Positions 32,322-46,015 are shown, numbered from the stretch's first letter. The stretch is 64,000 nucleotides of DNA from Thamnaconus septentrionalis (GCA_009823395.1 CM020507.1:3124501-3188500); one strand, 5' to 3'. The notes: a model not told the origin generated them from the sequence alone. Made by a program: numbers and translations.

Positions 32322-32352
<31 letters not shown>
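32322..32352 (+). repeat. (GA)n microsatellite
   Basis: GA run with one GACA interruption. Confidence 0.93.
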
Positions 32353-32479
32353 GCAACACACCACTACATGAGCAGAGCAGCCCGGCTTCTGACAGGCCAC
32401 CAGTGGAAGATGTTTCACCCTCAGACTGATGAAAACCTCCAATGGTAGCATTGAAGGATTTAGACGGACAGCTGCTGGT

Positions 32480-32580
32480 TTTCGGGGAGAACGTGTCTGT
32501 CAACTCCACACAGAGAGGGGATCAAACCCACAACCTTCTCGGTGTGGTGGGAGAGGTCGGGTTCATGCTAGCGCGCTCCG
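32480..32580 (-). mobile_element. fragment resembling a common fish interspersed repeat
   Basis: GGGGAGAACGTG, CAACTCCACACAGAGAGG, GGGATCAAACCCACAACCTT and GTGCTAGCGC-like words appear in the order seen in an abundant fish repeat I recognise but cannot name. A short related piece, GGAACCCACAACCTTCCTG, lies at 36248-36266. Confidence 0.4.
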
Positions 32581-33242
32581 GCACGGTAAATAAAAAACCT
32601 TCTCGTCAGCGCTAATGTGAACGCAGCTCACGTCCAAGTACAGACAAAACTGAGTGGGACTCTGTGAAACTCCACAACTGTCACCTGGGATTGGAAAGAG
32701 AGTCACCGGAGGGATTCCAAACAGATTTCTAAAGTGTCACCTCCTTATTTGTCACATGACTCAGAACCTTTGAAAGGGCAGCGGGAGAAGGAAGCAGAAT
32801 AATTGCAAAAAAGGTGAGTGGGAAACACTACTGGCAGCGTGTTCTTCCTGCTGCACTCACCTCCCACCACCACCCAGCACCCCCTCCCACCCCGCTACCC
32901 CCCTCCCCCCTCCTTGACTGCTCTCTCCGTGGTGTCAACCAGCTCGCGAAGCGCCGTTTCCTCCTGGCTTCGCTCCGCCGGGGGAGATAAAAGCCCATTG
33001 ACTCGTCAGGCTTCGGCTAATGCAAATCTGGGCCCCTCGCTATCGATGTATTATTTATAGCGGGAGCTGCTGCATACGCTGCCGCCGCAGAAGCGGGAGT
33101 CGGTCTTACAGGAGATTACGGTCAGGCTATCTCCGTCATTTAGCAGAGTGTAATTGCTGACCTGCGAAGGAAATCTGAAAAGAAAGTAAAAAAAACAAAC
33201 AACAAAAAAAAAAAACCGCAAGAAGGCGAAGGCGTTTCATCC

Positions 33243-33261
33243 GGCCACCAGGTGGCAGACC
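33243..33261 (+). promoter_or_regulatory. CTCF-like motif
   Basis: GGCCACCAGGTGGCAGACC fits the CTCF core CCASNAGRKGGCR at all positions. Confidence 0.5.
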
Positions 33262-33485
33262 CCGGAGGCCAGGCCTGCGGACTGTTGGTTGATTGGCAGA
33301 AAAATGTAGCTGGCGACAAGCGGCGTTGTGTTGTCGATAAGAAGAGTAATCCCGCGGCTATCGGCTCAGGGTGCGATTAGCGCCGCTTCCGTCTCGCACC
33401 AACCGCCAATCGCCTGCAGCTAAAACCTTTTCTTAATTTTTTCTCACTGCCCGAATGGCCCTGATCTACTTTTTCATTTGCGATG

Positions 33486-33522
33486 ATGGTGATGATGATG
33501 GTGATGATAATGATGATGAATA
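33486..33522 (+). repeat. (GAT)n short imperfect microsatellite
   Basis: GATGGTGATGATGATGGTGA and similar words in a row. Confidence 0.88.
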
Positions 33523-34037
33523 AAGTTTCGCAGTGTCTCACTGACTCTTGCGGCTTGTTCACATTTAGCCGCCGCATTTGTTTGTGGTGGAACCTTGAGA
33601 AGTTGCTCAGAGTCACAAAGCCGAGCCGTGGGCTGCTGCGTCCGCCGCACCGGAGGACACAGATTCACCGCGTTTGCGTGTCCGTTATGTAAAGAGCCCA
33701 TAGATGGCATTTGGAAAGGAGGAGGCGGAAAAAGCTGAAAGGTTAAAAGGTGAAATGGCAATGTTTTGCTTTCCAAAAGGCCAAGTTGTGCAACGTTTCC
33801 ACAGGATTTACTGACACAAAATCAAAAACCTGTGCTTTTAGCTTCACAAAGCCAATGGAAAAATAAAAAATAAAAAAATGCGATAAGCACTTTAAACGTA
33901 AAGAGGAGATCCTCTGGGGAAGGAGACACAGTCACGGCGATCCGGTGATGGGGAGATTTCACGAGGTTTTAAGCCGATTTGGAATAAGAAAGACGTGAGA
34001 TGGGACGGGACATCAGGAAAACCAGGATTAACACTCG

Positions 34038-34330
34038 CTGCGTTTCCATGACCCCTAGAATTGCACAAGCCTAAATATTGCAATAAAGCACTGGTGATGG
34101 AAACACCTGAACCTGGAAAAACCTCTCAGATGTGGCTAAAAGGCTTGGACGCTCCCGTGAGGTGGTTTTCCAGACGGATCCATATTGAGGTAAATCGCAA
34201 AAGTGTCATGGAAACACTTTTTTCGCATGTATACATCAGCGTACGTGATCGCGGTCATGGAATATTTCAGAATAGATGGAATATAATCTCGTCCGGTGAG
34301 ATTTTACAAGAATTACGGTTTATGGACGGA
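34038..34330 (+). mobile_element. non-autonomous DNA transposon family, copy 2 (internally deleted)
   Basis: Starts CTGCGTTTCCATGAC and keeps TGGTGATGGAAACACC plus the internal hairpin at 34197-34224 seen in copy 1. After GCGGTCATGG (34251-34260) it joins directly to GAATATTTCAGA, so the segment encoding the Myb/SANT-like start is deleted. No right terminal repeat found. Confidence 0.75.
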
Positions 34331-34434
34331 TGGATAGAAAACCCATTCTGACTTTCTGACAATGCACTAATGACAAATTGCTAGCATTTTCAGCGTTAGC
34401 TCGCCTATTGCGCCACCCATGTTTCTGGTCTTCT

Positions 34435-34465
34435 TCTTCATCTTCATCTTCTTCTTCTTCTTCTG
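34435..34465 (+). repeat. (CTT)n short microsatellite
   Basis: CTTCTTCATCTTCATCTTCTT pattern with ATC interruptions. Confidence 0.85.
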
Positions 34466-34943
34466 TGGCTTCCAAATCCGGCGCAGTTTTCAGACATGTA
34501 AAGAAAACTTTTTTTTTTTTTCACGGGGCGAATCTCAACGATCCAGCTGTCGCACAAGGTTGAGTCGTTTGTGCGCTGCAACACAACAGAACTCTGACTT
34601 CACTTCAGTTTCAGGGCGACACCTTTTCACGCACGCTGTTTATTTTTGTGTTTTCTTCCTGCGCTTCATGGTTTTTTTTTTTTGGGTGGGGGGGATGTTG
34701 TTTTTTTTTGTCACTTTCATCCCGAACAGGAGGTGATGAACAGCGGTGGGATCTGCAGGGATGCTTTCCCCCGCACTCGTCTGTCCCCCCCCAAACCCCC
34801 CCCTTTTTTTTTTTTATTCGACAGCTGAAAAAATGTTTTATACGCGACTCGGCGCCACTTCATGTGACGGCTGAATGAACACAGGAAGAGGAAGAAGCAG
34901 TAGCGCTCTTACCTTGTCGTCAATGTCACTCTCGCTGTCACAC

Positions 34944-34948
<5 letters not shown>

Positions 34949-34993
<45 letters not shown>

Positions 34994-35033
34994 TGAGGAT
35001 GAGGAATTATTCATTCATTCATTCATTCATTCA
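34949..35033 (+). repeat. (GA)n and (TTCA)n microsatellites
   Basis: GA at 34949-34990, then TTCA units at 35009-35033, 18 bp apart. Confidence 0.95.
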
Positions 35034-35049
35034 AACATTTCCCCTCAGC

Positions 35050-36347
35050 CATCCCTCCAATAGCCCATAATCAGTGCAGATGTTATTTTTGTGTGCAGAA
35101 TCATTCACTGACAGCTGTCATTGCAGAGGATGGAGCCCCCCACCCCCCCACATCTCATGGAATGCCGTTCTGGTGCGACTGCCTCAAATTCAAATTCCAC
35201 AGAAATTAAACATGAAATCGTAAAAAAATAAATCAATGAAAGAAATAAAACAGCCTCCTCTTGGTTCTAATACAAAGAGCTGGTTCTGGTTCAAAGACAC
35301 GACGCTCACTTGCGACGCGTCGTTTAGCTTTTTAAAAAGCGCTTCAAAAGGAATTGGACGGCCGCGTCTGAAGGACGGCGAGGACTCGCAGCAGTCGGAG
35401 CGCCGAGGCTCCTGTTCAGTGCCGATGGATCAGATCCACCGTCACCAAACCAGTAGCACACACAACCAGCCTGCGTGTGTGTGTGTGTGTGTGGGTGGGT
35501 GGGACTTCCGTCAAGGCAGGAGAGGAAGTGAAATAATGAGGAGGTGGTTTCTTGTTCATATTGTCCTTGCCCAGCGCAGCAAAAGGCCAAAAATCACCAT
35601 CTGTTTCATTCCAAAGCAGGGTGTTTTGTACTTTTTTTCATTTATTTTTTTTGTTACATTTCCGACAACTCACTCCAACATCGTGGAAAAATGAAGTGAT
35701 CGGCGCTCCGTTATCTGGAGCAGATGACAAAGAGGGACGAGGAGGAGGAGGAGAGTCAGTCAGACCTTGGAGCTGAAGCGGACGGACGGAAGCTTTTCAT
35801 CCTCCCAAATTCCATTAGCACAATCTTCCACCAAAAAATAACTCAATAAAAAAATCAAACAGATTTGTGCAGCATTGCCATCGAAGAAATGTGGGTGGAG
35901 AACCTTGGCTTTGAGCGAGGCGTTTGACTTTGTTTTTTTTCCTTTTCTGTTGCCAGAGAACAAAATCCTTTGAAAAATAAAAAGATAAAAAAAAAACAAC
36001 ACACACCACCATTACAGTCGTGATCTAAGAGGGCCGGGGTGGAGGCACTGCGGGGACCAGCTGAGGGCAAAAACTGATGAATTTTAAAAAATACACATAC
36101 GTTATTTGTTTTTTTTTTAGTTAAATATCGCCATTAAATTAGTGTCTTAATCATTCGTTTCAAGCCAAAGCTGCAGCAGCTGCAGAGAAGAGACGGACAC
36201 ACACACACACACAGGAGAAGAACGTAGAGACGACGCCACCCTGGGAATGGAACCCACAACCTTCCTGATGAGAGGAGGCGGAGCTTCCTGACGACGTACA
36301 AGACGAAAAGCCTGTTCATTTGTTTTCAAATGTTGCTTTCCGGCCAC

Positions 36348-36350
<3 letters not shown>
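35050..36350. other. unique non-coding sequence with minor repeats
   Basis: Contains a GT/GGGT run at 35477-35501, several A runs and a CA run at 36198-36212. Frames such as 35236-35694 plus have no domain. Confidence 0.45.

Positions 36351-36352
<2 letters not shown>

Positions 36353-36402
<50 letters not shown>
36353..36402 (+). repeat. (CA)25 microsatellite
   Basis: Perfect CA run of 50 bp. Confidence 0.97.
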
Positions 36403-36404
<2 letters not shown>

Positions 36405-37067
36405 GCTACTACTTCTACTTCTCTCTACGTTTTTTTTCTATTTCCTTTCCACCCCAAGCAGTCAAAGCAGATGACCTTTGACCCCTGGAGTCTGGATCTG
36501 CTCCAGGTTTCTTCCCACAGGGGAGTTTTTCCCGGTCGCGGTCGCACCTTGCTGACTGTCAGCTGATTTTTCCCTCTGATTGTACAAAGAAGCTTCGAGG
36601 CGCCTTTGATTGTGGTTTAGCGCCGTACGAATAAAAGTTGAGTGATTGATTCATTGAAAAAAAAAAAAAACCTCTTCTTCTGTTAACCCCACCCCCTTGC
36701 CAGCTCTCGTTTCCCTCCAGAGGGCCGGAACAAATCAAGGAAGAAGGAGGAGGAGGAGGAGGACGAAGAGGAGGAGGAGGAGGAGTGGCCGCCTCTCCAG
36801 TGGGGGATAAAAAAAAACAACAGAAACTGCCATCAATCTGTCAATTAAAGTTCCTGCGGCAACACATTTAAGTGGAGCCTCTTTATTTTGTTTGACTTCC
36901 TTTCAGAGGCGGGCACAATGGAGTGAGGGGAGGGGTGAGGGGTGGAGTCTGGGGTGGGGGGGTGGGGCGGGAGGTCAATGGAATCACAGCCACCTTTTGT
37001 TGCCAGCGCGGTGGGTCCAAATGTATAATTGAGTAACGAGAGTAATCAGTGTGAGGGCACGACGGCC

Positions 37068-37106
37068 GGGGGGGGGGGGGGGGGTGGGGGGGGGGTGGGG
37101 GGGGTG
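37068..37106 (+). repeat. G-run cluster, potential G-quadruplex
   Basis: Runs of about 17, 10 and 8 G residues separated by single T residues. Confidence 0.93.
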
Positions 37107-37175
37107 AGTCATCCTGATCCAACAACAATGAAAAAAAGGAGGAGACGGTGGGAGTTCAGTACTGGCAGAACCTCC

Positions 37176-37733
<558 letters not shown>

Positions 37734-37784
37734 GTCAATGCATAAAACCCCGAAAAAAAAACAAACAAACAACAAAAAACTTGA

Positions 37785-37990
37785 TTAGCCCTCTGTTTAC
37801 AGCCTCCCACTAAAAGATGGTGGGTTTTTAGCTTCCTGACGCTCGGCTGGACCTCCTGCACATCTGGGGAAGGCGAGAAAATCAAGGGTTGTCTAAGAGT
37901 GCAGAGCCGACACCTGGCTGGGTGGCAGTGTCACTAACCTGAGCGGCAGTACACTTTGTGACATCACAAAGGGCTTTTTTTTTGTTTTGT
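37785..37990 (+). repeat. dispersed repeat with TTAGCCCTCTGTTT and GTGACATCAC modules, copy c
   Basis: ATTAGCCCTCTGTTTACAGC at 37785-37804, CACCTGGCTGGGTGGCAGTG near 37911-37930, then ACTTTGTGACATCACAAAGG at 37953-37972. It is the most complete member in the window. The CACCTGGCTGG block is shared with 59099-59139. Confidence 0.65.
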
Positions 37991-37999
37991 TGTAAAAGC

Positions 38000-38420
38000 G
38001 ACTTTTGCATCATACGGAACCTTGATATATTGTAAAACCCCGCCCCCAAAAACAGCAAATGATAATAATGATTATTATATTAAAGCCAAAGACAAAATGT
38101 TCCCGCCGCTCACGTGTCTGCGTGTCAGTGTTCCTCCTGCTGGCCGACTGCTTCCTGGCCTTCCACTCGTCTCAAACACCTTCATTAGCCGGCGCTCAGG
38201 AAAGGAAAGTGGCTTCGGCCTCGCGTCAATCAATCCCGGCGCCATTCACACAAATTAATTGTCAGCGGCGGCGGCGACCAGGCGGGCGGGGGCCACATCA
38301 GGACCTGTAATCACTTCCTGCTTCCTGTTTGTTTACGCCCCCGTTCAGCCAATACGTCTCTAAATACGCTCTTAACATGCAGCTTAACTTCCACCTTGCA
38401 GCGGTGGCGGCCTCCTCTCT
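38000..38420. other. unique non-coding sequence
   Basis: AT-rich start, then GC-rich with CGG units at 38263-38272. Frames are short and unsupported. Confidence 0.45.
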
Positions 38421-38700
38421 CGTCTGGGGGGGGGGGGGGGTGGATGAGTTTAAATCCCAGATAATGGACAGCAGGACGCAGGCCGCACGGCTCCCCTGGG
38501 GGGGGGGGGGGGGGCAGCAGGAAAAGCAGCAGCCGTGACACCAGAGACGAGGCCTCGCGAGGACCGAGTCGGCGAGGAGGAAAAATAATATCAGAGGAGC
38601 ACAGCGGGGCGCTTATCCTGTTACAAGAAGCACGCACGCACCACAGCCCGGCATCGAGAGGAATCCTCGGCCCAGGCGGGGGGGGGGGGTGGGGGGCGGT
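38420..38700 (+). other. three G-run tracts
   Basis: G runs at about 38427-38440, 38498-38513 and 38679-38696, in a GC-rich segment. Confidence 0.85.
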
Positions 38701-38719
38701 GGAGACAGCGGGACGGATG

Positions 38720-40080
38720 CTCGGTGTGTCACCATGTGATCCAGGTTCTGCTGGGCTGCTGCACTGGAGGCAGAGGCTGCGTTCGAACTACACATCTTTC
38801 CAAGACCGACTTCCCTTTTGTTGCCTTACATCCATCACACATTTTAAGCATCTATTTTTATTTTATTTTTATTTTTTTTCTTAAGGGGCCTAAACTGGAG
38901 CCACTTCGCACGCGCAGTCATTTCTTTCAAATTTTCAAATTTCATTTAATTTCTAGATTTAACAGACAGCCACTTGAGATGCGCCTCCTCATTTTCCATT
39001 CAAATAAAGACAAAGACACACACACATAAAAAGTAGTGAATACAAAGAAAGCACAAAACTTATAAGCACAAGGACACACACACACACACACACACTTAAT
39101 CAATGCTCTCCAACAGTAGATGTGATTTTGCCAGCGGGCTGGAAACAAAGCAGAGTGACAATTTGCCAGTAGACGGGAGTAGCAAGGCTAAATAGCATAG
39201 CAGGACTAAAGCCCTCGCTTCCTCAATCAATTTTAGAGGTGAGCAGAAAATCTATCATAAGTTGCAATAATAAGAATGATTATAATAAAAAAAAAAATGC
39301 ACTGTGAAAATTCTGAACGTTTGTCTGCTCAATGACATCACAACTCTCGCAGGCTGAGCACGGGCTGCTTTAGCGCTAGCCACTAGCAGACTAGAAGAGC
39401 AATGTCATATTTATTATCTTAACCTTTGACCTTCACTGTGTTACTATTCTTCTTTTTTTTTTTTTAGCCGCACAATGCGGTCGTCATGTCCAGTAGCTGC
39501 GAGTGAATTTTGCCAGCAATGAATTAATTAATGAAATAGTTTTTCTGCGTCAGTCAAATGGAGCTTGATTCAATTTTTCACCTGGACTACTGGCCAGTGG
39601 GCGGATCATGATGCGTCAGTTTGTGTGAAACAACATTTGTGCGTCCGTCACAACAGTTTGCATTTTCAGCAGGATAGAATCAGCAGCACCAGGATAGATC
39701 AGAATTAATTCCTGCATATGTTCGGGTTACTGATCCAATCAGAGCCTTTTGAGGGGATAGAACCAGAACTGGGTGAGGTAAACGCTGCAGCTTTGGAGAT
39801 TAATACTGGACACTAATATCAGACTTTTGCTTCGAAAATTTGCATTTTTTTTTTTCCTTTAAAGGCAGCATTTATAGCTAAAATGCTAATTCGGAAAAAA
39901 AAACAACTAAAAAAACCCAAATGGACACAAACCCAATCAGCACATCTGGTGGTCAGGAGGGACTTTGTTAAAAAGCGGAGATGTGCGGCTCAGCCAGGCT
40001 GCCTGACAGGAGTCCAGTCCCCAGTGGCTCCTGTTTCCTCGCAGACGTTCAGCAACCAAACCAGCCCCACTCCCCAGGAA
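38720..40080. other. unique non-coding sequence
   Basis: Short CA run (39074-39092), T run (39450-39464), many TTAGC-like words (39370-39390) and AT-rich pieces around 39515-39545 (GAATTAATTAATGAAATAG). No coding signal. Confidence 0.45.
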
Positions 40081-40083
40081 GAC

Positions 40084-40284
<201 letters not shown>

Positions 40285-40719
40285 GCAGAAAAACGAGGCC
40301 CGCTGGCTCCTCAGAGGGGCCACACGCCGACATCTCCAACCTGGCAACCGGCGGTGCCAGGGGACCGACTCCAGCAAACGACTCATCTCAACCCCTCCAT
40401 CCCACTGCCCCCGCCCCCCCGACGCCCTTCCAGGCACCTCCAGCCCCCCCCTGCCCCCACCTCCCCTCGCCCCACAGCCAACCACATCAGACGGATGCGT
40501 TTGACATTTACACAGCTTTCAACACTTCAGAGAGCGGAGATTTATTCCGCCAGCGGCCGTGGCTGCAGCCGAGCCCTCGACCTGAGCCGCCCCCCTGACA
40601 GTCCCCGTAGCTCAACCCTGAAATGAGGCAGGGCTGCCGGGAGAGCAAGACACGGGTGAGAGAGGGAGTGGAAAAAAAAGAGAAAGAGAACCCACACACG
40701 CAGAATAGCGAGTGAGAAA

Positions 40720-40720
<1 letters not shown>

Positions 40721-40761
<41 letters not shown>
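40721..40761 (+). repeat. (GT)20 microsatellite
   Basis: Perfect GT run; a second imperfect GT block follows at 40805-40825. Confidence 0.96.
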
Positions 40762-40762
<1 letters not shown>

Positions 40763-41333
40763 TCCAGTCTCCTGGACATTTTCTCTGGCAAATTCCGATA
40801 GACGTGCGTGTGCGTGTGTGTGTGTAGTAGGGGGGGAAGACAATAAGCGTCGCGCTTCCCGGAGCACATTAAAACGACTGGCCAAATTAATCACACAGTT
40901 CCACTTGTCACACTCGGAGGACAGTCTGCCACCAATTCTGCCTCGGAGGAGCGAGGCGACACAGGAGAAAAAAAAAGAAAACACAAAGAAAAAAAAAAGA
41001 AGAGGAAAATCTGGCGCGACGTCAACCAACCGCCGGACCGTCTGCTGCCGGAATACTGATCGCCATCCGACGTTCCGCTGCGACGCGAAAAAACTGGGAA
41101 AACAAAAAGAAAAGGGCACAACGAGAGCGCAGCAACGTCGCCGTCGGCGTTCAAGCGTCATTCACGCCCCTCCCCCCTCCTCATCCTCCCCTGCCTCCCC
41201 ACCATCTCCTCTCTTCCCACAACACCGAATAAACTGAGCAATGAATAAAATAAAGAATACAAAAAACAGGAGGCGCACAGGCGAGAATTTTGTTTGTTGA
41301 CGTTAGAAAAATTGCAAAGACGAAGAACGGAGT

Positions 41334-41399
41334 CTGTCCGTCCGTCCGTCCGTCTGTTCTTCTATCTGCCTGTCTGTCTGACTCTGCCCGTCCGTCTGC
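41334..41399 (+). repeat. (TCCG/TCTG)n imperfect tetranucleotide repeat
   Basis: TCCG units (41338-41354) followed by CTGT/CTGCC variants. Confidence 0.9.
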
Positions 41400-42354
41400 A
41401 TCGCAGCGGAGCCGAGGACGAGTCGCCAACAGGCTGCGAGCAGGCGAAGACTGGAGGCGCGACGAGAGCGTCTGGTGAGAACTTCCTCCAAACTCTGGCC
41501 GACTTGTCGTCTGAAAAGCCACAGAAGGAGACGAGGAACGACATCGTCGCAAAGAAGCAGGTGGCGAGGAACGGAGACAGGAAGTGAAGCCGCTTCCTGC
41601 CTCCAGCACCGCCCCCTTTTATCGCTTCACTGAGTAAAGAGAGGGAGAAGATTCGTCCACTTTGTCCAATCAGCATCCACTGAGCTCCTAAACAGACACA
41701 GCGACAATCAAATAAAATAAAACAAATCCAAGCGGCGCTTGGCGAAGGTTCCGCCCGCCGTGTTGAGGCTGTCTACGTGTAATCACCGTTATTATTAAGA
41801 GGACAAATTAATGAACGTTTGTCTGCGACCGGAGGTCGGGCCCCCAAGGACCAAGCGGAGAAAACGTCATTGACGTCCCATCACAGCGAAGGAGGAGTTG
41901 ACAAGGCAACAAAGAGAAACAGCTTCCATTTAGAGGACATTCCCACTGGGAGATAGCACCGCAGCGCATCGGCGGGCTGGGGGAGGGGGCGCCTGTCAAA
42001 CCCAGATCTCCTGGAGAGAGGTGGGGTTGGGGCTTGGGGGAGTGGGGGGGTGGGGGTAATGGCCCAGCCAGAGGCCTGAGCGCCGAGTCGGCGGCAGCGG
42101 TGTTGGACGACGGTGGAACAGCAGCAATTTCCTCCCGCAATTTCCCTCCTGCTGGTGCCGGGATGAGCTGCGGCGAGGCGGGATGGGGTCGGACCACCGA
42201 GCGGCTCCCGCTGGGCTCGGGCAAAACATCACAAGATCTTTCCTCCAATCACCCCCCCCTATCTCCCCATCCCCCCCCCCTCCTCCTCGCTTCACCTCCA
42301 CTCGGACTTCACAATTCACCGATGGGATGTTTTGGTTCGGCGATGGCGTTTTGA

Positions 42355-42402
42355 TATGGTGGTGGTGGTGGGGGTTAGGGGTGGTGGTGGTGGTGGTGGA
42401 GG
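42355..42402 (+). repeat. (GGT)n interrupted microsatellite
   Basis: Two GGT blocks separated by GGGGTTAGGG, followed by GAG-rich sequence to about 42480. Confidence 0.9.
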
Positions 42403-42724
42403 AGAAGGGGGGCGTGTCCCACATGATCCTCCACAGCCGAGAGGAGGAGGGGGAGGAAGAGGAGAAGAGGAGGAGGAGAAAAAGCGCCGGGCGGTTGCCT
42501 TTGACCTCGGCGGCGGTGTTTGAAAGCGGCGGCGAGCAAAGCGATTTGATCGCAGGATCAAATCCATACAGCCATTTGACCTTTGACCCTCCCCCCCTCC
42601 CCGGTTAAAGGCAGCGCGGGAAAGTCAGCTGGCCGCTGCGGGTCAGGCCCGGAGCTGTGGATTAGGGAGGTATTGATCCGAGTGAAGATGTTGGCTCCAG
42701 AGGGAGGGAGCGCGATGGAGAGCG

Positions 42725-42726
<2 letters not shown>

Positions 42727-42778
<52 letters not shown>
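42727..42778 (+). repeat. (GA)n microsatellite
   Basis: Perfect GA run of about 50 bp. Confidence 0.97.
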
Positions 42779-42779
<1 letters not shown>

Positions 42780-42944
42780 TGGATAAGACGGCGGGTGAGA
42801 GAGAAAAAAAAAACAAAAGACAACAAAGAGCTTGGCTCAGTAGAAACGATATCGACCGACGCAGGAGGCCTGGATGAAGCTCTCAAGGAAAAACCATATC
42901 TGAGCTCGGCACCTGAGAGGAGCTTCAGGGCAGAGTGGGGGCTG

Positions 42945-42986
42945 GGGGCTGTTGGGGGGGGGTGGGGGATGTGGGGGGGGGGTGCT
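42945..42986 (+). other. G-run cluster, potential G-quadruplex
   Basis: Four G runs of at least five residues within 40 bp. Confidence 0.85.
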
Positions 42987-43889
42987 GCGAGATGCTCTTC
43001 ATTATTTTGGTCAAAAATGTGAGGCCAACCCGTCTCCTCACGTGATATTGCGTGGTGGACACGGCTCATCCGCATCATGTGACCGGTCATAAACACGCCC
43101 TCCTCACCTTCGGTGCGGCTCAACTTGAAAACCTGTTGCTCTCTGCCTGACGAGAGTTTGAAGGCTTTTTCTTTTTATGGCTTTTATCTCCTGAGTTTTA
43201 AAGGCAAATCATGATTTAATGGCGTGTTTGTTCTCGCTGCCTGCGGCCGCACCTGTGCAGGTAGCCGCCAGCTGTCGGCAGCCCCGGATGAAGCATGCAA
43301 ACACGCTACAGTATCCTGTTGGTTTTTTTTTTCCCCCTTCTTTTGCTCTTCAGTTCTCCAGCTGGCAGCCTCAACAGCCTCAACAAGAACAACGGGACAC
43401 ATTTAAGTCAAAGTCAGTCCTGAAACAAGGCGAGTCTCGCCGCTAATCCTGCTAACGCTAATGATGAAAGAGACCAAAGTTGGCGAGATTAGATACAAAT
43501 CGAATTAAAACAAACAAACAAAAGAACCTGCTGATTTTCCTGGAGAATTCTGTTTTAAATGCTCCTTTTCCACGGGGAGTGCTGGCAGCTTGCCCACATA
43601 TTTGCGCAGCCACGGAGAAAGACGGAGCTAAAGCCCGAGCTAACTCACTGGCGGGCTACTGGAAAAACCACACTAGCGCTAACTAGCTGGCGTTCTCCAG
43701 CGTAGCCGCCATCTGGCGTAAAGAGCCAGCGGCTAAGAAACACTGACATCGGTCCGACCAAAAGGTCATCCGGTCCAGAAGAGGCGGCGTAAAAAAAAGA
43801 AAAAATAAATACAGGAGGTGGAGGTGAAGAAAGAAGGATGTTGTGATGTCGGGCCGAGCTAAGTGGAGGAGAACGTTAGCGCTCTGCTG

Positions 43890-43931
43890 GGAGGAGGAGG
43901 AGGAGGAGGAGGAGGAGAAGGAGGAGGAGGA
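43890..43931 (+). repeat. (GGA)n microsatellite
   Basis: GGA units with one AAG variant. Confidence 0.95.
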
Positions 43932-44156
43932 CAGTACGGACAGATTGATGGTGATGGTGGCAGCGGAGGGGTGGTGGGCTTGACGGGCTGCCCCCCTCCT
44001 GCCCCCCCTCCTTCCCCCCTCCCTCTCTTCTCTTCACTAAATCAAAGCAGCGCGGCCTCGTCCTTTCCGACCAGCCGTCGCTCAACCTTTGCTTTCAGCA
44101 CTCTGGGGGCCTCAGCGGAGGAGTGACAGAGCGTCTGAGTGGCTCATCGGAGGGAG

Positions 44157-44195
44157 AGAGTAACAGACAGACAGAGAGTAACAGACAGACAGGGG
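44157..44195 (+). repeat. 17 bp tandem duplication
   Basis: GAGAGTAACAGACAGACA occurs twice in succession. Confidence 0.85.
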
Positions 44196-44840
44196 GGAAG
44201 AGAACGGGAACGAGGATTTATGATTTTTTTCCCTCCTTTTATGGCTTTATTGTTTTCTTTTTTTCATCGTCTCTGGTGACCGCCGCAGCGCCGGCGCCGC
44301 GACCTCACCACACGGGCGCTAAAGGGCACGTATCCAACCTCATCGCCACCGCCGCCACCGGCCTCGCCGTGCGATTCGACACGGCGAGCCTCAGCCGCAG
44401 ACAACCGGAGGCAAAAAAAATAAAATAAAAAATTGAAGTCCCCGGCCGAAGGAGAAATTAGGCGGGGAGGCAAAAAGGAAATGGGATGTTGACTTGAACT
44501 GGCCCCCGGGGGCAGCAGAGAGAGAGGGCGAGAGAGAGAGAGACAGAGAGAAAGCCCCTCCACCACCCACTCACCCCCTCTCGGCGCAGCTCCGCTGGCT
44601 GCCTGACAGTTTGATGGAGCGAGCGCCGGCTTCCCCGCGGCCCGAGCCGCCGCCTCCAACACTGATGTAGCTCAGTGAGGAACAGATTGAGCCTCCAGGC
44701 ATCGCTCTGTACCGCCGCTACTCCCCGCCTCTCTCACTCTCTCTCTCCCTCACTCACTCTCTCGCCGCCGCTACCGCTCGCTCACCACCTCCCTCCCTCC
44801 CTCTAATCCTGTCAAGCCAACACACACAGAGAAATGTGTA

Positions 44841-44843
44841 CAG

Positions 44844-44874
<31 letters not shown>
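44841..44874 (+). repeat. (TA)n-(GT)n compound microsatellite
   Basis: TATATATATATG leads into about ten GT units, then CGCGCAC. Confidence 0.94.
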
Positions 44875-44875
<1 letters not shown>

Positions 44876-45557
44876 CGCGCACGCCGCAGAGCGAGCAACT
44901 CCCACCGAGAGCCCCCCCCCCCACACCCCCTCCTTGCCGAGACAGTAATGTGATGAGCGCTACAGATGCTGTTTACTGAGCTATGGCCGACACATGGGGG
45001 AGGGAGGAGAGGCAGAGGGAGGCGGAGAGTAAGAAGGAGGTGGGGGGCCGGGGGGAGGGGGGGTGGCTGGCTGGCTGGCAGGGCCGCAGCCGTAATGAAA
45101 AGAATCTGGCGGCGGCCCACTGTGCGCTGGTCATGAGAAGCATGTGCCGCCGGGGGGCTCGGCTGCTAATTTCAGGGGGCAGCCGAGCGTTTCACGCTCG
45201 ACTTGTCATCGGGCCAGAGGGGGCATTCATACTGGGTGACAGCAATTGCGAGGGGAGTGCGAGGGGTGGGGGGGGAGGGGGGAGGAGTGGAGGGCTTCTG
45301 GGAAGGAGGGAGGAGTGAAGGCTTCCTCCCTCCAACTCCGCCGGGATCAAACGTTGCTGCAGCCGCGGTCGCAGAATCACAAATGAGCGTCCCGGCGAAA
45401 AACAGCTGGGAGCCGATTCTGGCGGTTTCCTCGGGAGGCCACCGGGGGCAGCACCTCCACAGGGGAGGAGGAGGAGGGGGGGAGGGGGAGTCGTTTGTTT
45501 ACATGATGGCCATTGCTGCTGTTGTTGCGGTTTATTGCAGGGAGGTTGACTGTCGGC

Positions 45558-46015
45558 AGCTGCGTTTCCATGACTCCTAGCATTGCGAAAAACCTAAATA
45601 TCGCAATGAAAAACTGGTGATGGAAACAGGAACTTGGAAAAACATGGCGAAAAGGTTTTGACGCTCGCATGAGCTGGTTTTTCAGACATATATATATATC
45701 GATACACGTCAGCGGACGTCATGTATGTGGTCATGTGACTAGTTCACTGACCAGAGAAAATGGCGCGTTATGATTGGGCGAAGGAGGAGACGGAATATTT
45801 TTTTTTTAAAGTAATCAAACAGAAAAACATAACAATTATTCTTGACAGCAAACAAACTAAACTAAACAAAAGAAAAAAAACAACAACCGTAATTCTCGTC
45901 TAATCTTGCCCTGCGAGATTTGAATTACGACTTCTGCGCTTCACTTTGCTTTACTTTGTCCAAATTTTAGAAATGTCGCTTTCATTCTGTGAAAAACTGT
46001 CATGGAAACGCAGCT
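45558..46015 (+). mobile_element. non-autonomous DNA transposon family, copy 3 with both terminal repeats
   Basis: The left end AGCTGCGTTTCCATGAC (45558-45574) and the right end GTCATGGAAACGCAGCT (45999-46015) are perfect 17 bp inverted repeats, defining a 458 bp element. TGGTGATGGAAACAGG at about 45617 pairs with the left end as a subterminal hairpin. An open frame from 45760 begins MARYDWAKEETEYFF, matching copy 1 at most positions. It has a T run that could have shifted frame and stops shortly after. A Harbinger-type origin is suggested by the Myb/SANT-like start, but no target-site duplication is obvious. Confidence 0.85.
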